61,421 nucleotides of DNA from Hyphomicrobiales bacterium (GTDB lineage: Bacteria > Pseudomonadota > Alphaproteobacteria > Rhizobiales > JACESI01): positions 1 through 61,421 of the forward strand of contig JBDWKL010000048.1 of the NCBI GenBank assembly GCA_039973685.1. The letters run 5' to 3'. Positions 1 to 9,758 of this stretch are shown here, piece after piece. Under the pieces are notes generated by a model. The model did not search any database, was not told the origin of the DNA, and saw nothing but the letters and a program-made list of their open reading frames with translations. Position 1 is the first letter of the stretch; each line of letters starts with the position of its first letter. The translations under genes were made by a program, and so were the position numbers.

Positions 1-621
1 ACGGTTCGCGAACTACCGCAAGCGGAGCGTTATTTGCGGGCGGGAAAATGGGGAGCCAAGGGGTCTTACCCGCTCACTCCAGCATCCCTACAAACCCGCA
101 CGCTTGGCATTTATGGTCTGGGCCGCATCGGCATGGCAATCGCCAAGAGAGCGGAAGCTTTTGGCATGGCAATTGAATATCACAACCGTTCGAAAAAGAA
201 CGATGTTGATTATCCCTATCACGCGAGCCTTTTGAGCCTTGCCAAATCCGTCGACACGCTCATGGTCGTTGTACCAGGCGGTGCTGGCACGTTAAACGCA
301 GTCAATGCTGAGGTGTTGGAAGCACTTGGCTCCGATGGTTTATTGATCAACATTGGACGTGGTTCCACCGTTGATGAAGAAGCGCTGGGTGAAGCGCTTG
401 GCGACAATACAATCCTCGGCGCAGGTCTCGACGTGTTCGCCGATGAACCCTATGTGCCTGCAAACTTCATGAACCATCCGCGCGTGGTACTTTTACCGCA
501 TGTCGCGTCAGCGTCGAAACACACATGCGGCTTGATGGCGCAGGTGACAGTCGATAATGTAAAAGCATATACAACCAACGGCAGCTTCATCACACCAGTA
601 CCAGAAACACCAGTTTCTTAG
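1..621 (+). CDS. 2-hydroxyacid dehydrogenase, NAD(P)-dependent (C-terminal part, cut by window edge)
   Basis: The reading frame is open to base 1, so the N-terminus lies outside the window. What remains holds the Rossmann nucleotide-binding domain (GIYGLGRIG, a GxGxxG motif) and the C-terminal part of the catalytic domain. The catalytic Arg (INIGRGS), Glu (ADEPYVP) and His (LLPHVASAS) of the D-isomer-specific 2-hydroxyacid dehydrogenase family are all present. The family reduces 2-oxoacids such as glyoxylate or hydroxypyruvate in the cytosol. The substrate cannot be told from sequence alone. An aminotransferase starts about 30 bases downstream on the same strand, so the two may be co-transcribed. 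A TTG at 34 is in frame, but the match to the family continues upstream of it. Confidence 0.85.
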   Translation, partial: TVRELPQAERYLRAGKWGAKGSYPLTPASLQTRTLGIYGLGRIGMAIAKRAEAFGMAIEYHNRSKKNDVDYPYHASLLSLAKSVDTLMVVVPGGAGTLNAVNAEVLEALGSDGLLINIGRGSTVDEEALGEALGDNTILGAGLDVFADEPYVPANFMNHPRVVLLPHVASASKHTCGLMAQVTVDNVKAYTTNGSFITPVPETPVS

Positions 622-650
622 AAACTCACACAATCACTATGGGACGTTAC

Positions 651-1817
651 ATGAAAACCATTTCAGGCTTTGATCGCATTGGCGAAGAGAATGCTTTCGC
701 TGTATTGGCACGCGCAACAACGCTTGCAAGCGAAGGGATGGATGTCATCAATTTGGGCATTGGCCAACCTGACTTCCCAACCCCTGATCACATCGTGGAA
801 GCCGCCGTTAAAGCGCTTAAAGATGGGCATCATGGTTACACACCTGCCAATGGCATTCTACCGCTACGCGAAGCGGTGGCCGCTGATTTGCAAGGGCGTT
901 ATGGCGCTGAGGTCAATCCAGATAACGTGATCATTTTACCAGGTGGCAAGGTCACCATGTATGCGGCAATTGTCATGTTTGGCGAACCGGGTGCGGAAAT
1001 TCTTTATCCTGATCCAGGCTTCCCCATTTATCGCTCGATGATCGAGTTTACGGGCGCAACACCTGTTGCCATTCCGATCCGCGAGGAAAACCAATTTGCG
1101 TTTTCTGCCGAAGAAACATTGGCACTGATTACAGATAAAACTCGCTTAGTCATCATCAATTCACCCGCCAATCCTTGCGGTGGTGTGACGCCAAAAGCAG
1201 AGATTGATAAATTGGTGGCCGGTCTTGAGAAGTTTCCAAACGTCGCGATCATGTCGGACGAAATCTATGATCGCATGACCTATGACGGCGAGGAGCATGT
1301 TTCACTTCTCACCTACCCAGAAATCCGCGACCGTTTGATCCTACTCAACGGCTGGTCAAAGACATATGCCATGACAGGCTGGCGCATGGGTTATTCTGTT
1401 TGGCCTGATCAACTCTATGACAAAGTACGCAAGCTGGCGGTCAATTGCTGGTCCTGCGTCAACGCTCCTGCCCAACACGCAGGACTTGCCGCCCTCACTG
1501 GCCCACAAGACGAAGTAACCCGAATGATGGCCGCTTTTGATGAACGGCGCAAAGTGGTGACAGACGGTTTAAACGCCATAGAAAATGTCAGCTGCGTCAC
1601 GCCAAAGGGGGCATTCTACGCTTTCCCCAACATCAAAGCGACAGGTTGGAAAGCCAAAGAGCTTGCCTCTGCCTTGCTGGAAGAAACAGGCACTGCTTTA
1701 ATCGGCGGACCTGATTTCGGCATCCACGGCGAAGGTTATATTCGCGTGTCTTATGCAAACTCAACAGAGAATATCGAGCGAGCCTTGGTACGGATTTCTG
1801 AGTTCTTGAACAAGTAA
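651..1817 (+). CDS. PLP-dependent class I/II aminotransferase (aspartate aminotransferase-like)
   Basis: A fold-type I aminotransferase of about 388 residues. Near the N-terminus it has NLGIGQPDFPTP and the GYTPANG substrate segment. The N-P-x-N-P-style loop appears as NSPANPCGG. The PLP-binding lysine is in the segment NGWSKTYAMTGWRMGY, and the C-terminal carboxylate-binding Arg is in GYIRVSYA. It transfers amino groups between an amino acid and a 2-oxoacid in the cytosol; substrate choice is not readable. I prefer the ATG at 651, which has GGGACG just upstream; an in-frame ATG at 639 has no ribosome binding site. It follows the 2-hydroxyacid dehydrogenase gene by 29 bases. Confidence 0.88.
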   Translation: MKTISGFDRIGEENAFAVLARATTLASEGMDVINLGIGQPDFPTPDHIVEAAVKALKDGHHGYTPANGILPLREAVAADLQGRYGAEVNPDNVIILPGGKVTMYAAIVMFGEPGAEILYPDPGFPIYRSMIEFTGATPVAIPIREENQFAFSAEETLALITDKTRLVIINSPANPCGGVTPKAEIDKLVAGLEKFPNVAIMSDEIYDRMTYDGEEHVSLLTYPEIRDRLILLNGWSKTYAMTGWRMGYSVWPDQLYDKVRKLAVNCWSCVNAPAQHAGLAALTGPQDEVTRMMAAFDERRKVVTDGLNAIENVSCVTPKGAFYAFPNIKATGWKAKELASALLEETGTALIGGPDFGIHGEGYIRVSYANSTENIERALVRISEFLNK

Positions 1818-1856
1818 ATTGCACAGACGCACAGCAGTCGATCAAAATACAGAAAC

Positions 1857-2933
1857 CTAGCGCGCGCCTTCGACAGCGACAGATTTGATCATCACGAAGA
1901 CAGGCAAATCCACGCTAAGCGAAAGCTCATTGTGAGCTTTGTTTGTCACCCGTGCAATGATTGGCTGACCATCAATACTGAGGGTCACGTCAGAAAAAGC
2001 AGCGCTCATTTTTTCAATCGCCAAGACACGACCATGCAGCACATTCTGGAAGCTCGTCCCACGAGGTTCTTTCAACGCAATAGCAACATCACTTGCATCA
2101 ATCCGCACACGATACGGTTCATCGCGTGGTTTCAGTTTTTCAGGTAAGGCAAAATTTTGCCGACCGATCTTTAACCACGTCATATCCCAAGTCGGATCAA
2201 CTGTTTCAAACTGGGCATCAATCAATGCACTTGGCGCGTGTTTGCCTTGATCGAACTGACCGTGAACTTTCGGCAAAACATCGGCCAGAGCGCCATGATG
2301 TTTTACGCGACCTTCATCCATAAGCACCATGTGGTCAGCAAGCTGTACCACTTCATCAAGATCGTGGCTCACGTAAACAATCGGCACACCGCCTTCATTC
2401 GCGATCCGTTCAAAATAGGGCATGATTTCCATTTTGCGCCAATGATCCAAACCTGTCAGCGGCTCATCCATCAATAACAAACGCGGGTCAGAAAGAAGCG
2501 CGCGACCAATCGCCACCCGTTGACGCTCACCGCCTGAAAGGTTCACCGGCATTCGCTCTAGCAGATCGCCCAAGCCCAACATCTCGACAATATCATCAAA
2601 GCTTGCCGCCTTCTTGTTTCGCCACCCAGCCCAACGCGCATAGGTAAGGTTGCGTTTCACATTCATATGCGGGAACAAACGCGGGTCTTGGAAAATGTGA
2701 CCAACACGGCGTTTTCGAACATTGATATTTTTACGATTGACCGTGTCAAAGAACACGCTCTCACCAACTGTTATGCGTCCGTTTTCGGGCTGCACATGAC
2801 CTGATATGGCATCAATCAATGTCGATTTTCCAGCACCCGAAACGCCAAATAAAGCCGTTACATTGGCATCACTTTTAAAGGAAAGCGCATAATTAAAATC
2901 ACCGCGTTGGCCTGCAATATCAACGTCAAGCAT
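1857..2933 (-). CDS. modC: Molybdate ABC transporter, ATP-binding protein ModC
   Basis: The ATPase of the ModABC molybdate importer, acting at the inner face of the cytoplasmic membrane. Walker A is GVSGAGKST, the ABC signature is LSGGERQRVAIGRAL, Walker B is LLLMDEP, and the switch histidine is in VYVSHD. After about residue 280 a TOBE/Mop-type domain follows, which in this family binds molybdate and tunes transport. Length (358) is normal for ModC. The start overlaps the end of modB by 8 bases, which suggests translational coupling. The gene is the last of a modA-modB-modC operon. Confidence 0.95.
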   Translation of the reverse strand: MLDVDIAGQRGDFNYALSFKSDANVTALFGVSGAGKSTLIDAISGHVQPENGRITVGESVFFDTVNRKNINVRKRRVGHIFQDPRLFPHMNVKRNLTYARWAGWRNKKAASFDDIVEMLGLGDLLERMPVNLSGGERQRVAIGRALLSDPRLLLMDEPLTGLDHWRKMEIMPYFERIANEGGVPIVYVSHDLDEVVQLADHMVLMDEGRVKHHGALADVLPKVHGQFDQGKHAPSALIDAQFETVDPTWDMTWLKIGRQNFALPEKLKPRDEPYRVRIDASDVAIALKEPRGTSFQNVLHGRVLAIEKMSAAFSDVTLSIDGQPIIARVTNKAHNELSLSVDLPVFVMIKSVAVEGAR

Positions 2934-3645
2934 CGCTCTCTCCCGAAAGTCGTTTCAGGCGTTGCGCCATTACTTCAGACAAAACAACCGCACCAATCGC
3001 CAAGATGATGCTGAAAATGGTGAGCCGCCAAAGGCCCGCTTCATCACTGGGGGATTGCAACAGGGAATAAATGGCAAGCGGCAACGTTCGCGTTTCCTCG
3101 GGGATATTAGAGACAAAAGTAATCGTCGCCCCAAATTCTCCAAGCGCTTTTGCAAAACCCAATATCAATGCGCCTATTAGACCGGGAAGAGCGAGCGGAA
3201 AAATAATGGTAAAAAACACAGTCAACCTGCCAGCTCCCAAGGTGCGTGCCGTCACTTCCCAATCCCGATTCACCGCTTCAATAGCTTGCCGGATCGGGCG
3301 CACCATAAGAGGAAACGCCATAACACCAGCAGCCAGCGCAGCACCTGTCCATTGGAAGGCGAACGAAAAACCGAAGGTTTCAAACAAGAATTTGCCAATA
3401 AATCCTTGCCGTCCGAAAGCGACCAAAAGCATATAACCCGTCACAACGGGCGGCACCACCAAGGGCAATAATACCAAAACATTTAAAGCGGTATGCCCAG
3501 GAAATTTATAACGCGCGAGCAAAAACGCCACCAACAATGCCAAGGGCAAAGCAATAAGAACAGCAACGCCTGCCACTTTCAACGATAACAAAATCGCCGA
3601 AATTTCGACATCGGATAAGGCGAGATAGGAGAGGATGGCGTCCAA
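2926..3645 (-). CDS. modB: Molybdate ABC transporter permease ModB
   Basis: An integral membrane permease of 239 residues with about five to six hydrophobic helices. The cytoplasmic EAA loop, which docks on ModC, reads EVTARTLGAGRLTVF and on to PLALPGL. It forms the membrane channel of the molybdate importer. No ATG lies near the start of the family homology. The TTG at 3645 has a good AAGGGA ribosome binding site just upstream, so I take TTG as the real start. It lies 9 bases after modA and overlaps modC. Confidence 0.93.
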   Translation of the reverse strand: MDAILSYLALSDVEISAILLSLKVAGVAVLIALPLALLVAFLLARYKFPGHTALNVLVLLPLVVPPVVTGYMLLVAFGRQGFIGKFLFETFGFSFAFQWTGAALAAGVMAFPLMVRPIRQAIEAVNRDWEVTARTLGAGRLTVFFTIIFPLALPGLIGALILGFAKALGEFGATITFVSNIPEETRTLPLAIYSLLQSPSDEAGLWRLTIFSIILAIGAVVLSEVMAQRLKRLSGESDA

Positions 3646-3654
3646 GACAGTCCC

Positions 3655-4455
3655 TTACTTCGGGACAAACAATCCCGCTTTTACAAAATGCATCTTTGCT
3701 GATGAACTTCCCAGATAATCTAGAAATGTGGCAGCATCACTGCGACCGTTTAGCAACTTTACCGCGGGGTATACAATATCTGGATGGCTGTTATTGGGAA
3801 AAAGGCCAACAAGCTTAATGTCAGGATCATTGACAGCTTCCGAGCGATAGACGATGCCAAGCGGCACTTCTGCACGCCCAACAAGCACTGAAGCAAGGCG
3901 AACATTGCCTGTGATTGCCATTCGTTTTTCAACCTCTTTATAAGGCCCAATTCCATTTTCAAGTTTCTTCAAAGCCGTTCTCGCATAACGACCCGCTGGA
4001 ATATGATCAGGGTCAGCAACGGCAAGGCGGCTATCTTTTTCAGCCAGCCATGTTTTTAAAATCCCAACCACCTTTTGACCATCTTTAACAGGAGCATCTT
4101 TGGGAACAACCAGTGCCAATCGATTTCGAGCAACAATACGGCTGCTTTCTGCGTCGATTAGGTTTTGAGTTTTGAGCCACATTGTCCAATCAACATCTGC
4201 CGAAATAAACACATCAACAGGCGCCCCTGCCGCAATTTGGCGGGCGAGCGTTGAACTGCCAGCGGCTGAGAGCGTTACTTTGCGGCCAGTTTCTTTCTCA
4301 TAGTCAGCAATAATTGGTTCCAAAGCTGCTTTCATGCTGATTGCAGCAAAGACAAGCAAGGGTTTCTCATCAGCGCGGGCAGGCAACCAAAAGCTTGCGA
4401 CCAAGAACGCGGTCACAAATAAAGGTACCATTCTTGCAAGAAAATGAGCTTTCAA
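3655..4455 (-). CDS. modA: Molybdate ABC transporter, periplasmic binding protein ModA
   Basis: The periplasmic molybdate-binding protein. The N-terminus is a signal peptide with a Lys/Arg-containing n-region and a hydrophobic core, ending LPARA. The mature part starts with the family segment LLVFAAISMKAALEPI, and further on has the oxyanion-binding GSSTLARQI and VDVFISAD segments. The TTG start at 4455 keeps the charged n-region; the ATG at 4431 would remove it, so TTG is favoured although its ribosome binding site is weak. First gene of modABC. A short inverted repeat lies just upstream (see 4484-4502). Confidence 0.93.
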   Translation of the reverse strand: MKAHFLARMVPLFVTAFLVASFWLPARADEKPLLVFAAISMKAALEPIIADYEKETGRKVTLSAAGSSTLARQIAAGAPVDVFISADVDWTMWLKTQNLIDAESSRIVARNRLALVVPKDAPVKDGQKVVGILKTWLAEKDSRLAVADPDHIPAGRYARTALKKLENGIGPYKEVEKRMAITGNVRLASVLVGRAEVPLGIVYRSEAVNDPDIKLVGLFPNNSHPDIVYPAVKLLNGRSDAATFLDYLGSSSAKMHFVKAGLFVPK

Positions 4456-4483
4456 ACCTATCTCAACCTATCCCTTTGAACGA

Positions 4484-4502
4484 ATGTTACACAGGTTAAC
4501 AT
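4484..4502. promoter_or_regulatory. Inverted repeat upstream of modA, candidate operator
   Basis: ATGTTA and TAACAT form perfect 6-base arms around a 7-base spacer, 29 bases before the modA start. It could be an operator for a molybdate-responsive or other regulator. It does not match the ModE or Mop consensus that I know, so this rests on symmetry and position only. Confidence 0.3.
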
Positions 4503-4542
4503 CCCAAGGCAAAACCCTCAACCAAAGGGGAATTGTCACCGA

Positions 4543-5331
4543 TTACTCGGTGACCCAAGGTGCTTTTGATTTGTTGAAGAAGGCCTGAATACCGTCCGCG
4601 CACTCTTCATTGGCCCAGCGCTCAGCAAGTCTGTCAGCGGTATATTTCATCGGGTCATCTGTGCTACGGGCCAAATGTTTGGCGAGGTCTTTGCTTGATG
4701 CCACAGCACCGGGCGCACAACTTAAAAACGCGTTCGCTTCCGACAAGGCCGCAGCATCCAGCACGTTGGCTTCCACCACATCGGAAATCAAGCCAAGTTT
4801 CTCGCCTGCCTCGCTACCTAATATCTTGGAATTCATAAAACAACGCCGCGCATTACCTTCACCCAAACGCTGCACAACATATGGTCCAATGGTTGCGGGG
4901 ATAAGGCCAAGTCGGGTTTCCGTCAAACCCCATTTTATGTGATCTGCTGCAATCACAATGTCAGAAACACACATCATGCCGACACCGCCACCAAAAGCAT
5001 TGCCTTGAACTTTGGCAATCAACGGCTTTGGCAAATCATCAAGCGCACGCAGCATGGTGGCAAGCTTCATGCCTTCTGTTACTTTTTCATCCGCTGGTTT
5101 TTCTGCCTGCTCGCGCATCCAATTCAGATCACCACCAGCACAGAAGCTTTTGCCCTCACCTGTCAAAATCACCGCGCGAATTGTTTCGCTTTCAGCAATC
5201 CCGTGAGCTGCTTGCGTCAGTTCCGCAATCATCTGTGCGTTCAGTGCATTATGTTTGTCAGGCCGCGCTAAGGTGAGTGTCGCAATGCCATTATCCGCTT
5301 CATCCAACCGGATCATTTCAAAATCAGTCAT
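4543..5331 (-). CDS. liuC: Enoyl-CoA hydratase/isomerase family protein, probable methylglutaconyl-CoA hydratase
   Basis: A crotonase-fold protein of 262 residues. The oxyanion-hole segments are GKSFCAGGDLNWM and NAFGGGVGMMCVSDIVIA, and the acidic active-site region is WGLTETRLGLIPATIGPYV. In the leucine pathway this enzyme hydrates 3-methylglutaconyl-CoA to HMG-CoA. I assign that role from its place as the last gene of an operon holding the rest of the isovaleryl-CoA pathway. Sequence alone would allow only enoyl-CoA hydratase. Its start overlaps the end of the HMG-CoA lyase gene by 8 bases. Confidence 0.85.
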   Translation of the reverse strand: MTDFEMIRLDEADNGIATLTLARPDKHNALNAQMIAELTQAAHGIAESETIRAVILTGEGKSFCAGGDLNWMREQAEKPADEKVTEGMKLATMLRALDDLPKPLIAKVQGNAFGGGVGMMCVSDIVIAADHIKWGLTETRLGLIPATIGPYVVQRLGEGNARRCFMNSKILGSEAGEKLGLISDVVEANVLDAAALSEANAFLSCAPGAVASSKDLAKHLARSTDDPMKYTADRLAERWANEECADGIQAFFNKSKAPWVTE

Positions 5332-6190
5332 GGTTGAGCTTTCCCATAATATCGGTGAGCAACGCGCCCGCTTTAATCAATTGATCACGGTCAATCCCCG
5401 TTTCAAAACCAAGCTCTGTCAAACGATCAAAAACTTCAAGCGTTTCCACATTACCCTTCGCACCGGGCGCATAAGGACAACCGCCCAAACCACCAATGGC
5501 ACTATCAAAAGTTCGAAGACCCTTTTCAAGGCTCACCTCTATATTGGCAAGCGCCCGATTGGCCGTATCGTGATAATGGCCTGCGAGTTTTTCTGTAGGT
5601 ACAAATTCGCACACCGCATCAAGCATTGCGGCAATTTCGGATGGGTGCGCTTTACCAATCGTATCCCCGAGTGAAATCTCATAACACCCCATCTCAAACA
5701 GCGCCTTTGCCACATCAGCCACGGCCTCTGGTTTGGTCATGCCGTCATAAGGGCATTCCACAACACAAGAGACATAACCACGCACAGGCACACCGTCTTC
5801 CAGAGCTAATTCCATCAATGGTTTGAAACGTTCTAAGCTTTCAGCAATAGAGCAATTGATATTCTTCTGGCTAAAGCCCTCAGACGCCGAGCCAAAAATC
5901 GCCACTTCATCTGCCTTAGCAGCGCGAGCGTTTTCATACCCTTTTAAGTTTGGCGTCAACGCTGCATAAGTCACCGACGGCGACCGTTTGATGCCCGCCA
6001 TCACGTCAGCACCATCGGCCATTTGCGGAACCCATTTAGGGGACACAAAACTTGCCACTTCAATCTTTTGAAATCCTGCCTCAGACAGACGGTCAACGAG
6101 CGCGACTTTGTCATGTGTCGAAACAAACGTCTTTTCATTTTGCAGGCCATCGCGTGGGCCGACTTCAAAGATAGAGACGAAATTCGTCAT
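5324..6190 (-). CDS. liuE: Hydroxymethylglutaryl-CoA lyase
   Basis: An HMGL-like TIM-barrel enzyme of 288 residues that splits HMG-CoA to acetoacetate and acetyl-CoA, the last step of leucine breakdown. It begins VSIFEVGPRDGLQNE, the hallmark DGLQNE motif with active-site Arg and Asp. The metal-binding GHYHDTANRALANIEV and the glycine-rich IGGLGGCPYAPGAKGN with its catalytic Cys are also present. It overlaps the methylcrotonyl-CoA carboxylase alpha gene by 4 bases upstream and the hydratase gene by 8 bases downstream, so it is part of a tightly coupled operon. Confidence 0.93.
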   Translation of the reverse strand: MTNFVSIFEVGPRDGLQNEKTFVSTHDKVALVDRLSEAGFQKIEVASFVSPKWVPQMADGADVMAGIKRSPSVTYAALTPNLKGYENARAAKADEVAIFGSASEGFSQKNINCSIAESLERFKPLMELALEDGVPVRGYVSCVVECPYDGMTKPEAVADVAKALFEMGCYEISLGDTIGKAHPSEIAAMLDAVCEFVPTEKLAGHYHDTANRALANIEVSLEKGLRTFDSAIGGLGGCPYAPGAKGNVETLEVFDRLTELGFETGIDRDQLIKAGALLTDIMGKLNHD

Positions 6191-8148
6191 TCGCCCTCAC
6201 TCAAAACGATCAAGATAGCACCTTTTTCAACCTGCTCGCCAATAGCAGCATCCGCACTTTCAACAACACCATCAATAGTTGCTTCAAGTGCGTGTTCCAT
6301 TTTCATGGCTTCCATCACGAGCAGCGTGTCACCGCTTTTCACCGCATCACCAATCGACACATTGCACGCAGTGATAACACCGGGCATTGGAGCGACGATT
6401 TGGTTGGAGGCAAAAGCATTGTCATTGCCACCATCATAAGACGTCTCAAGGATGTAATCGACACTTTCGCCATCAATGACAATGCGTGCGCTTTGCTCAT
6501 CAATGATGATGTCAGCTGCAAATTGTCGCCCATCGCTCATAAAGCGAAAGCGGCCATCCTCTGTGTCATCCATTCGTTCCATATCGACAACACGGTCATC
6601 AGATAAAATTTGAAAGCAATCTTCTTTAAGTTGACTGACACGCGCCGCGATTGTTTCGCCCATGCGGTTCACATCAACAAGCCGCGACGGCGCACCCCAT
6701 AACTGCCAAGCGCCCAACCCGTTCTCACTTTCAAGCGCGCCAAAAACGCAAAGGCAGGCGATAGCATCATGCAGCACAGTTGGCGCGACTGCTTTGGTCA
6801 ACGCCTCAAGATCACGGGCAATCAAACCCGTATCAACGTCACCACGAACGAAACCTTCGTGCGCTGCCAATTGCGCCAGAAAATCAACATTGGTGACACA
6901 GCCCATCACCTGCGTTTCTTGCAACGCGCTAAGAAGGTTTTTCAAAGCTTCATCGCGGGTTTCGCCATGCGTGATAATCTTTGCGATCATCGGGTCATAA
7001 TGTGCTGTAATCGTATCACCTTCGCGCACACCTGTTTCAACACGTGCATTCTCAGGGAATTGAAGATGGGTGAGTGTTCCCGTTTCTGGCAAGAAGTCAT
7101 TCGCCGGATCTTCAGCATAAAGCCGCGCTTCAAATGAATGGTCCATCAATGTGATGTGCTCTTGCTTCACAGGCAAAGGTTCACCAGATGCCACACGCAA
7201 TTGCCATTCAACCAGATCGAAGCCTGTAACCTCTTCTGTCACAGGATGCTCCACTTGAAGGCGGGTGTTCATCTCCATGAACCAGAACCCATCCGCTGAC
7301 ATTTTTGCGCCATCAACGATAAACTCAATCGTGCCAGCACCCTCATAATCAATCGCCTTGGCAGCGGTTACAGCAGCCTCGGTCATGGCCGCACGCATCT
7401 CGTCTGTCATGCCAGGGGCTGGGGCTTCTTCAATTACTTTTTGATGGCGGCGCTGCAGCGAACAATCACGCTCATAAAGATGGACGACATCGCCGTGACT
7501 ATCACCAAATACCTGCACCTCAATATGGCGCGGCGCGTTGATGTATTTTTCAACCAACACCATGCCATCGCCGAAACTTGCAAGGCCCTCCCGCGCGGCA
7601 CTTTCTAAGGCTTCAGCAAAATCTTCAGCGCGCTCAACAAGCCGCATACCCTTACCACCACCGCCAGCACGAGCTTTGATGAGGACGGGATAGCCAATTT
7701 TTTCTGCTTCATTAGCGAGGAAGCCCACGTCTTGGTTATCGCCATGATAACCCGGCACAACGGGTACATTGGCCCCTTCCATCAAGACTTTCGCCGCATC
7801 CTTTAAGCCCATCGCACGAATGGATTGAGCCGACGGTCCAATGAAAGTGAGACCAGCCGCCTCAACCGCTTCAACAAAGTCAGGGTTTTCTGAGAGGAAC
7901 CCAAAACCAGGGTGGATAGCCTCCGCGCCTGCCACCTTCGCCGCTTCAATAATACGGCTTGCAACAAGATAACTTTCAGCCACCGAAGAGGCACCAATAT
8001 GCACCGCTTCATCAGCCATCGAAACATGGCGCGAGGCTCTATCTGCATCAGAGAAAACGGCGACCGTTTTAACGTTCAACTCGCGGCAGGTGTCGATGAC
8101 ACGACAAGCAATTTCACCACGGTTTGCAATGAGTATTTTATTGAACAT
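6187..8148 (-). CDS. liuD: Methylcrotonyl-CoA carboxylase, biotin-carrying alpha subunit
   Basis: The biotin-dependent subunit (653 residues) of the enzyme that carboxylates 3-methylcrotonyl-CoA. The N-terminal biotin carboxylase opens with FNKILIANRGEIACRV. Its ATP-grasp glycine loop is KARAGGGGKGMR, and the catalytic segment FMEMNTRLQVEHPVTE lies near residue 290. A linking domain follows. The C-terminal biotinyl domain carries VMEAMKMEHAL, with the biotinylated lysine. Acetyl- or propionyl-CoA carboxylase alpha subunits look alike, but the gene lies between methylcrotonyl-CoA carboxylase beta and HMG-CoA lyase genes, which settles the role. Confidence 0.94.
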   Translation of the reverse strand: MFNKILIANRGEIACRVIDTCRELNVKTVAVFSDADRASRHVSMADEAVHIGASSVAESYLVASRIIEAAKVAGAEAIHPGFGFLSENPDFVEAVEAAGLTFIGPSAQSIRAMGLKDAAKVLMEGANVPVVPGYHGDNQDVGFLANEAEKIGYPVLIKARAGGGGKGMRLVERAEDFAEALESAAREGLASFGDGMVLVEKYINAPRHIEVQVFGDSHGDVVHLYERDCSLQRRHQKVIEEAPAPGMTDEMRAAMTEAAVTAAKAIDYEGAGTIEFIVDGAKMSADGFWFMEMNTRLQVEHPVTEEVTGFDLVEWQLRVASGEPLPVKQEHITLMDHSFEARLYAEDPANDFLPETGTLTHLQFPENARVETGVREGDTITAHYDPMIAKIITHGETRDEALKNLLSALQETQVMGCVTNVDFLAQLAAHEGFVRGDVDTGLIARDLEALTKAVAPTVLHDAIACLCVFGALESENGLGAWQLWGAPSRLVDVNRMGETIAARVSQLKEDCFQILSDDRVVDMERMDDTEDGRFRFMSDGRQFAADIIIDEQSARIVIDGESVDYILETSYDGGNDNAFASNQIVAPMPGVITACNVSIGDAVKSGDTLLVMEAMKMEHALEATIDGVVESADAAIGEQVEKGAILIVLSEGE

Positions 8149-8153
8149 GGGCT

Positions 8154-9758
8154 CTACATTCTAAACACGCCAAAGCGTGTCTCCCCGATTTCTTTATTCA
8201 GGCTTACCCGTAAACTCAGCGCTAAAACATCACGTGTTTTGCGTGGGTCGATGATGCCGTCATCCCAAAGGCGGGCGGAGGAATAGAGCGCTGCGGATTG
8301 TTCGTTGAACTGATCGATCATCGGTTGCTTGAATGCGCTCTCGTCTTCAACAGACCATTCACCGCCCTTACGCTCAATGCCTGCGCGGCGCACATCAGCC
8401 AGTACACCTGCAGCCTGTTCACCGCCCATGACGGAGATTTTTGAGTTTGGCCACATCCACAAGAAACGCGGATCATAAGCACGACCTGCCATGCCGTAAT
8501 TGCCCGCGCCATACGAACCGCCGACAATCATCGTAATCTTCGGCACTTGCGCGTTAGAAACAGCTGTCACCATCTTCGCACCGTGACGGGCAATGCCGCC
8601 GCTTTCTGCTGCACGGCCGACCATGAAGCCTGTGATATTTTGCAAGAACACAAGCGGAATTTTGCGTTGACAACAAAGCTCAATGAAGTGCGCACCTTTA
8701 ACGGCGCTCTCTGCAAACAACACGCCGTTATTGGCGAGAATACCAACGGGAATGCCGTCAATATGAGCAAAGCCTGTCACCAGCGTTTCACCAAACCGCG
8801 CTTTAAATTCATCAAAGCGCGAACCATCCACCACGCGGGCAATCACTTCTTTAATGTCGAAAGGCTTGCGGCTATCAACGGGGATGAGACCCAGCAATTC
8901 TTCTGGATCGAGTGCTGGTAATTCAGGGTCTATCAATTGAATTTTGTTCTCAGTCGACCAGTTCAAATTAGCAACGGCTTGACGAGCTAAATGGAGGGCA
9001 TGAGCGTCATCTTCTGCCAAATGATCTGCAACACCAGAAAGGCGCGTATGCACATCACCGCCACCCAATTCTTCGGCAGAAATCACCTCACCTGTCGCGG
9101 CCTTGACCAAGGGCGGGCCTGCCAAAAAGATCGTGCCTTGCTCTTTAACAATAATCGCTTCATCAGACATTGCAGGCACATAAGCGCCACCCGCCGTACA
9201 AGAGCCCATCACCACCGCGATTTGCGGAATACCTTGGGCCGACATATTCGCTTGATTGAAAAAGATGCGGCCAAAATGATCGCGGTCTGGGAAGACTTCA
9301 TCTTGATTTGGAAGGTTCGCCCCGCCGCTATCAACGAGATAGACGCAAGGCAGGTTATTGGCGCTGGCGATCTCTTGCGCACGAAGGTGCTTCTTTACCG
9401 TGAGGGGGAAATAAGTCCCACCCTTCACCGTCGCATCATTAGCAACGATCATGCAATCAACGCCGCAAACCTTGCCAACACCCGCAACCACACCAGCGGC
9501 AGGCACTTGGTCGTCATACATGCCGTTAGCCGCAAATTGGCCGACTTCTAAAAACGGCGTATTTGGATCGCAAAGTTGAGCCACACGATCACGGGGCAAG
9601 AGCTTGCCTCTCGACAAATGCCGTTCGCGCGATTTCTCGCCACCGCCTTCTTGAATGCGCTCGGACAAATCAGCACAGCCTTGGATAAGGCTTTCCATCT
9701 GCGCTTTATTGGTTTGAAAATCTTCTGAGCGCGGGTTGAGAGATGAGGTTAGTTTCAC
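8154..9758 (-). CDS. liuB: Methylcrotonyl-CoA carboxylase, carboxyltransferase beta subunit
   Basis: The carboxyltransferase subunit (534 residues) of methylcrotonyl-CoA carboxylase. It has the two crotonase-like halves typical of the family. The N-half contains [20 protein letters not shown] and [17 protein letters not shown]. The C-half contains [15 protein letters not shown] and [20 protein letters not shown]. It moves the carboxyl group from biotin to 3-methylcrotonyl-CoA. Five bases separate it from the alpha subunit gene, and it overlaps the isovaleryl-CoA dehydrogenase gene by 4 bases. Confidence 0.95.
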   Translation of the reverse strand: MKLTSSLNPRSEDFQTNKAQMESLIQGCADLSERIQEGGGEKSRERHLSRGKLLPRDRVAQLCDPNTPFLEVGQFAANGMYDDQVPAAGVVAGVGKVCGVDCMIVANDATVKGGTYFPLTVKKHLRAQEIASANNLPCVYLVDSGGANLPNQDEVFPDRDHFGRIFFNQANMSAQGIPQIAVVMGSCTAGGAYVPAMSDEAIIVKEQGTIFLAGPPLVKAATGEVISAEELGGGDVHTRLSGVADHLAEDDAHALHLARQAVANLNWSTENKIQLIDPELPALDPEELLGLIPVDSRKPFDIKEVIARVVDGSRFDEFKARFGETLVTGFAHIDGIPVGILANNGVLFAESAVKGAHFIELCCQRKIPLVFLQNITGFMVGRAAESGGIARHGAKMVTAVSNAQVPKITMIVGGSYGAGNYGMAGRAYDPRFLWMWPNSKISVMGGEQAAGVLADVRRAGIERKGGEWSVEDESAFKQPMIDQFNEQSAALYSSARLWDDGIIDPRKTRDVLALSLRVSLNKEIGETRFGVFRM

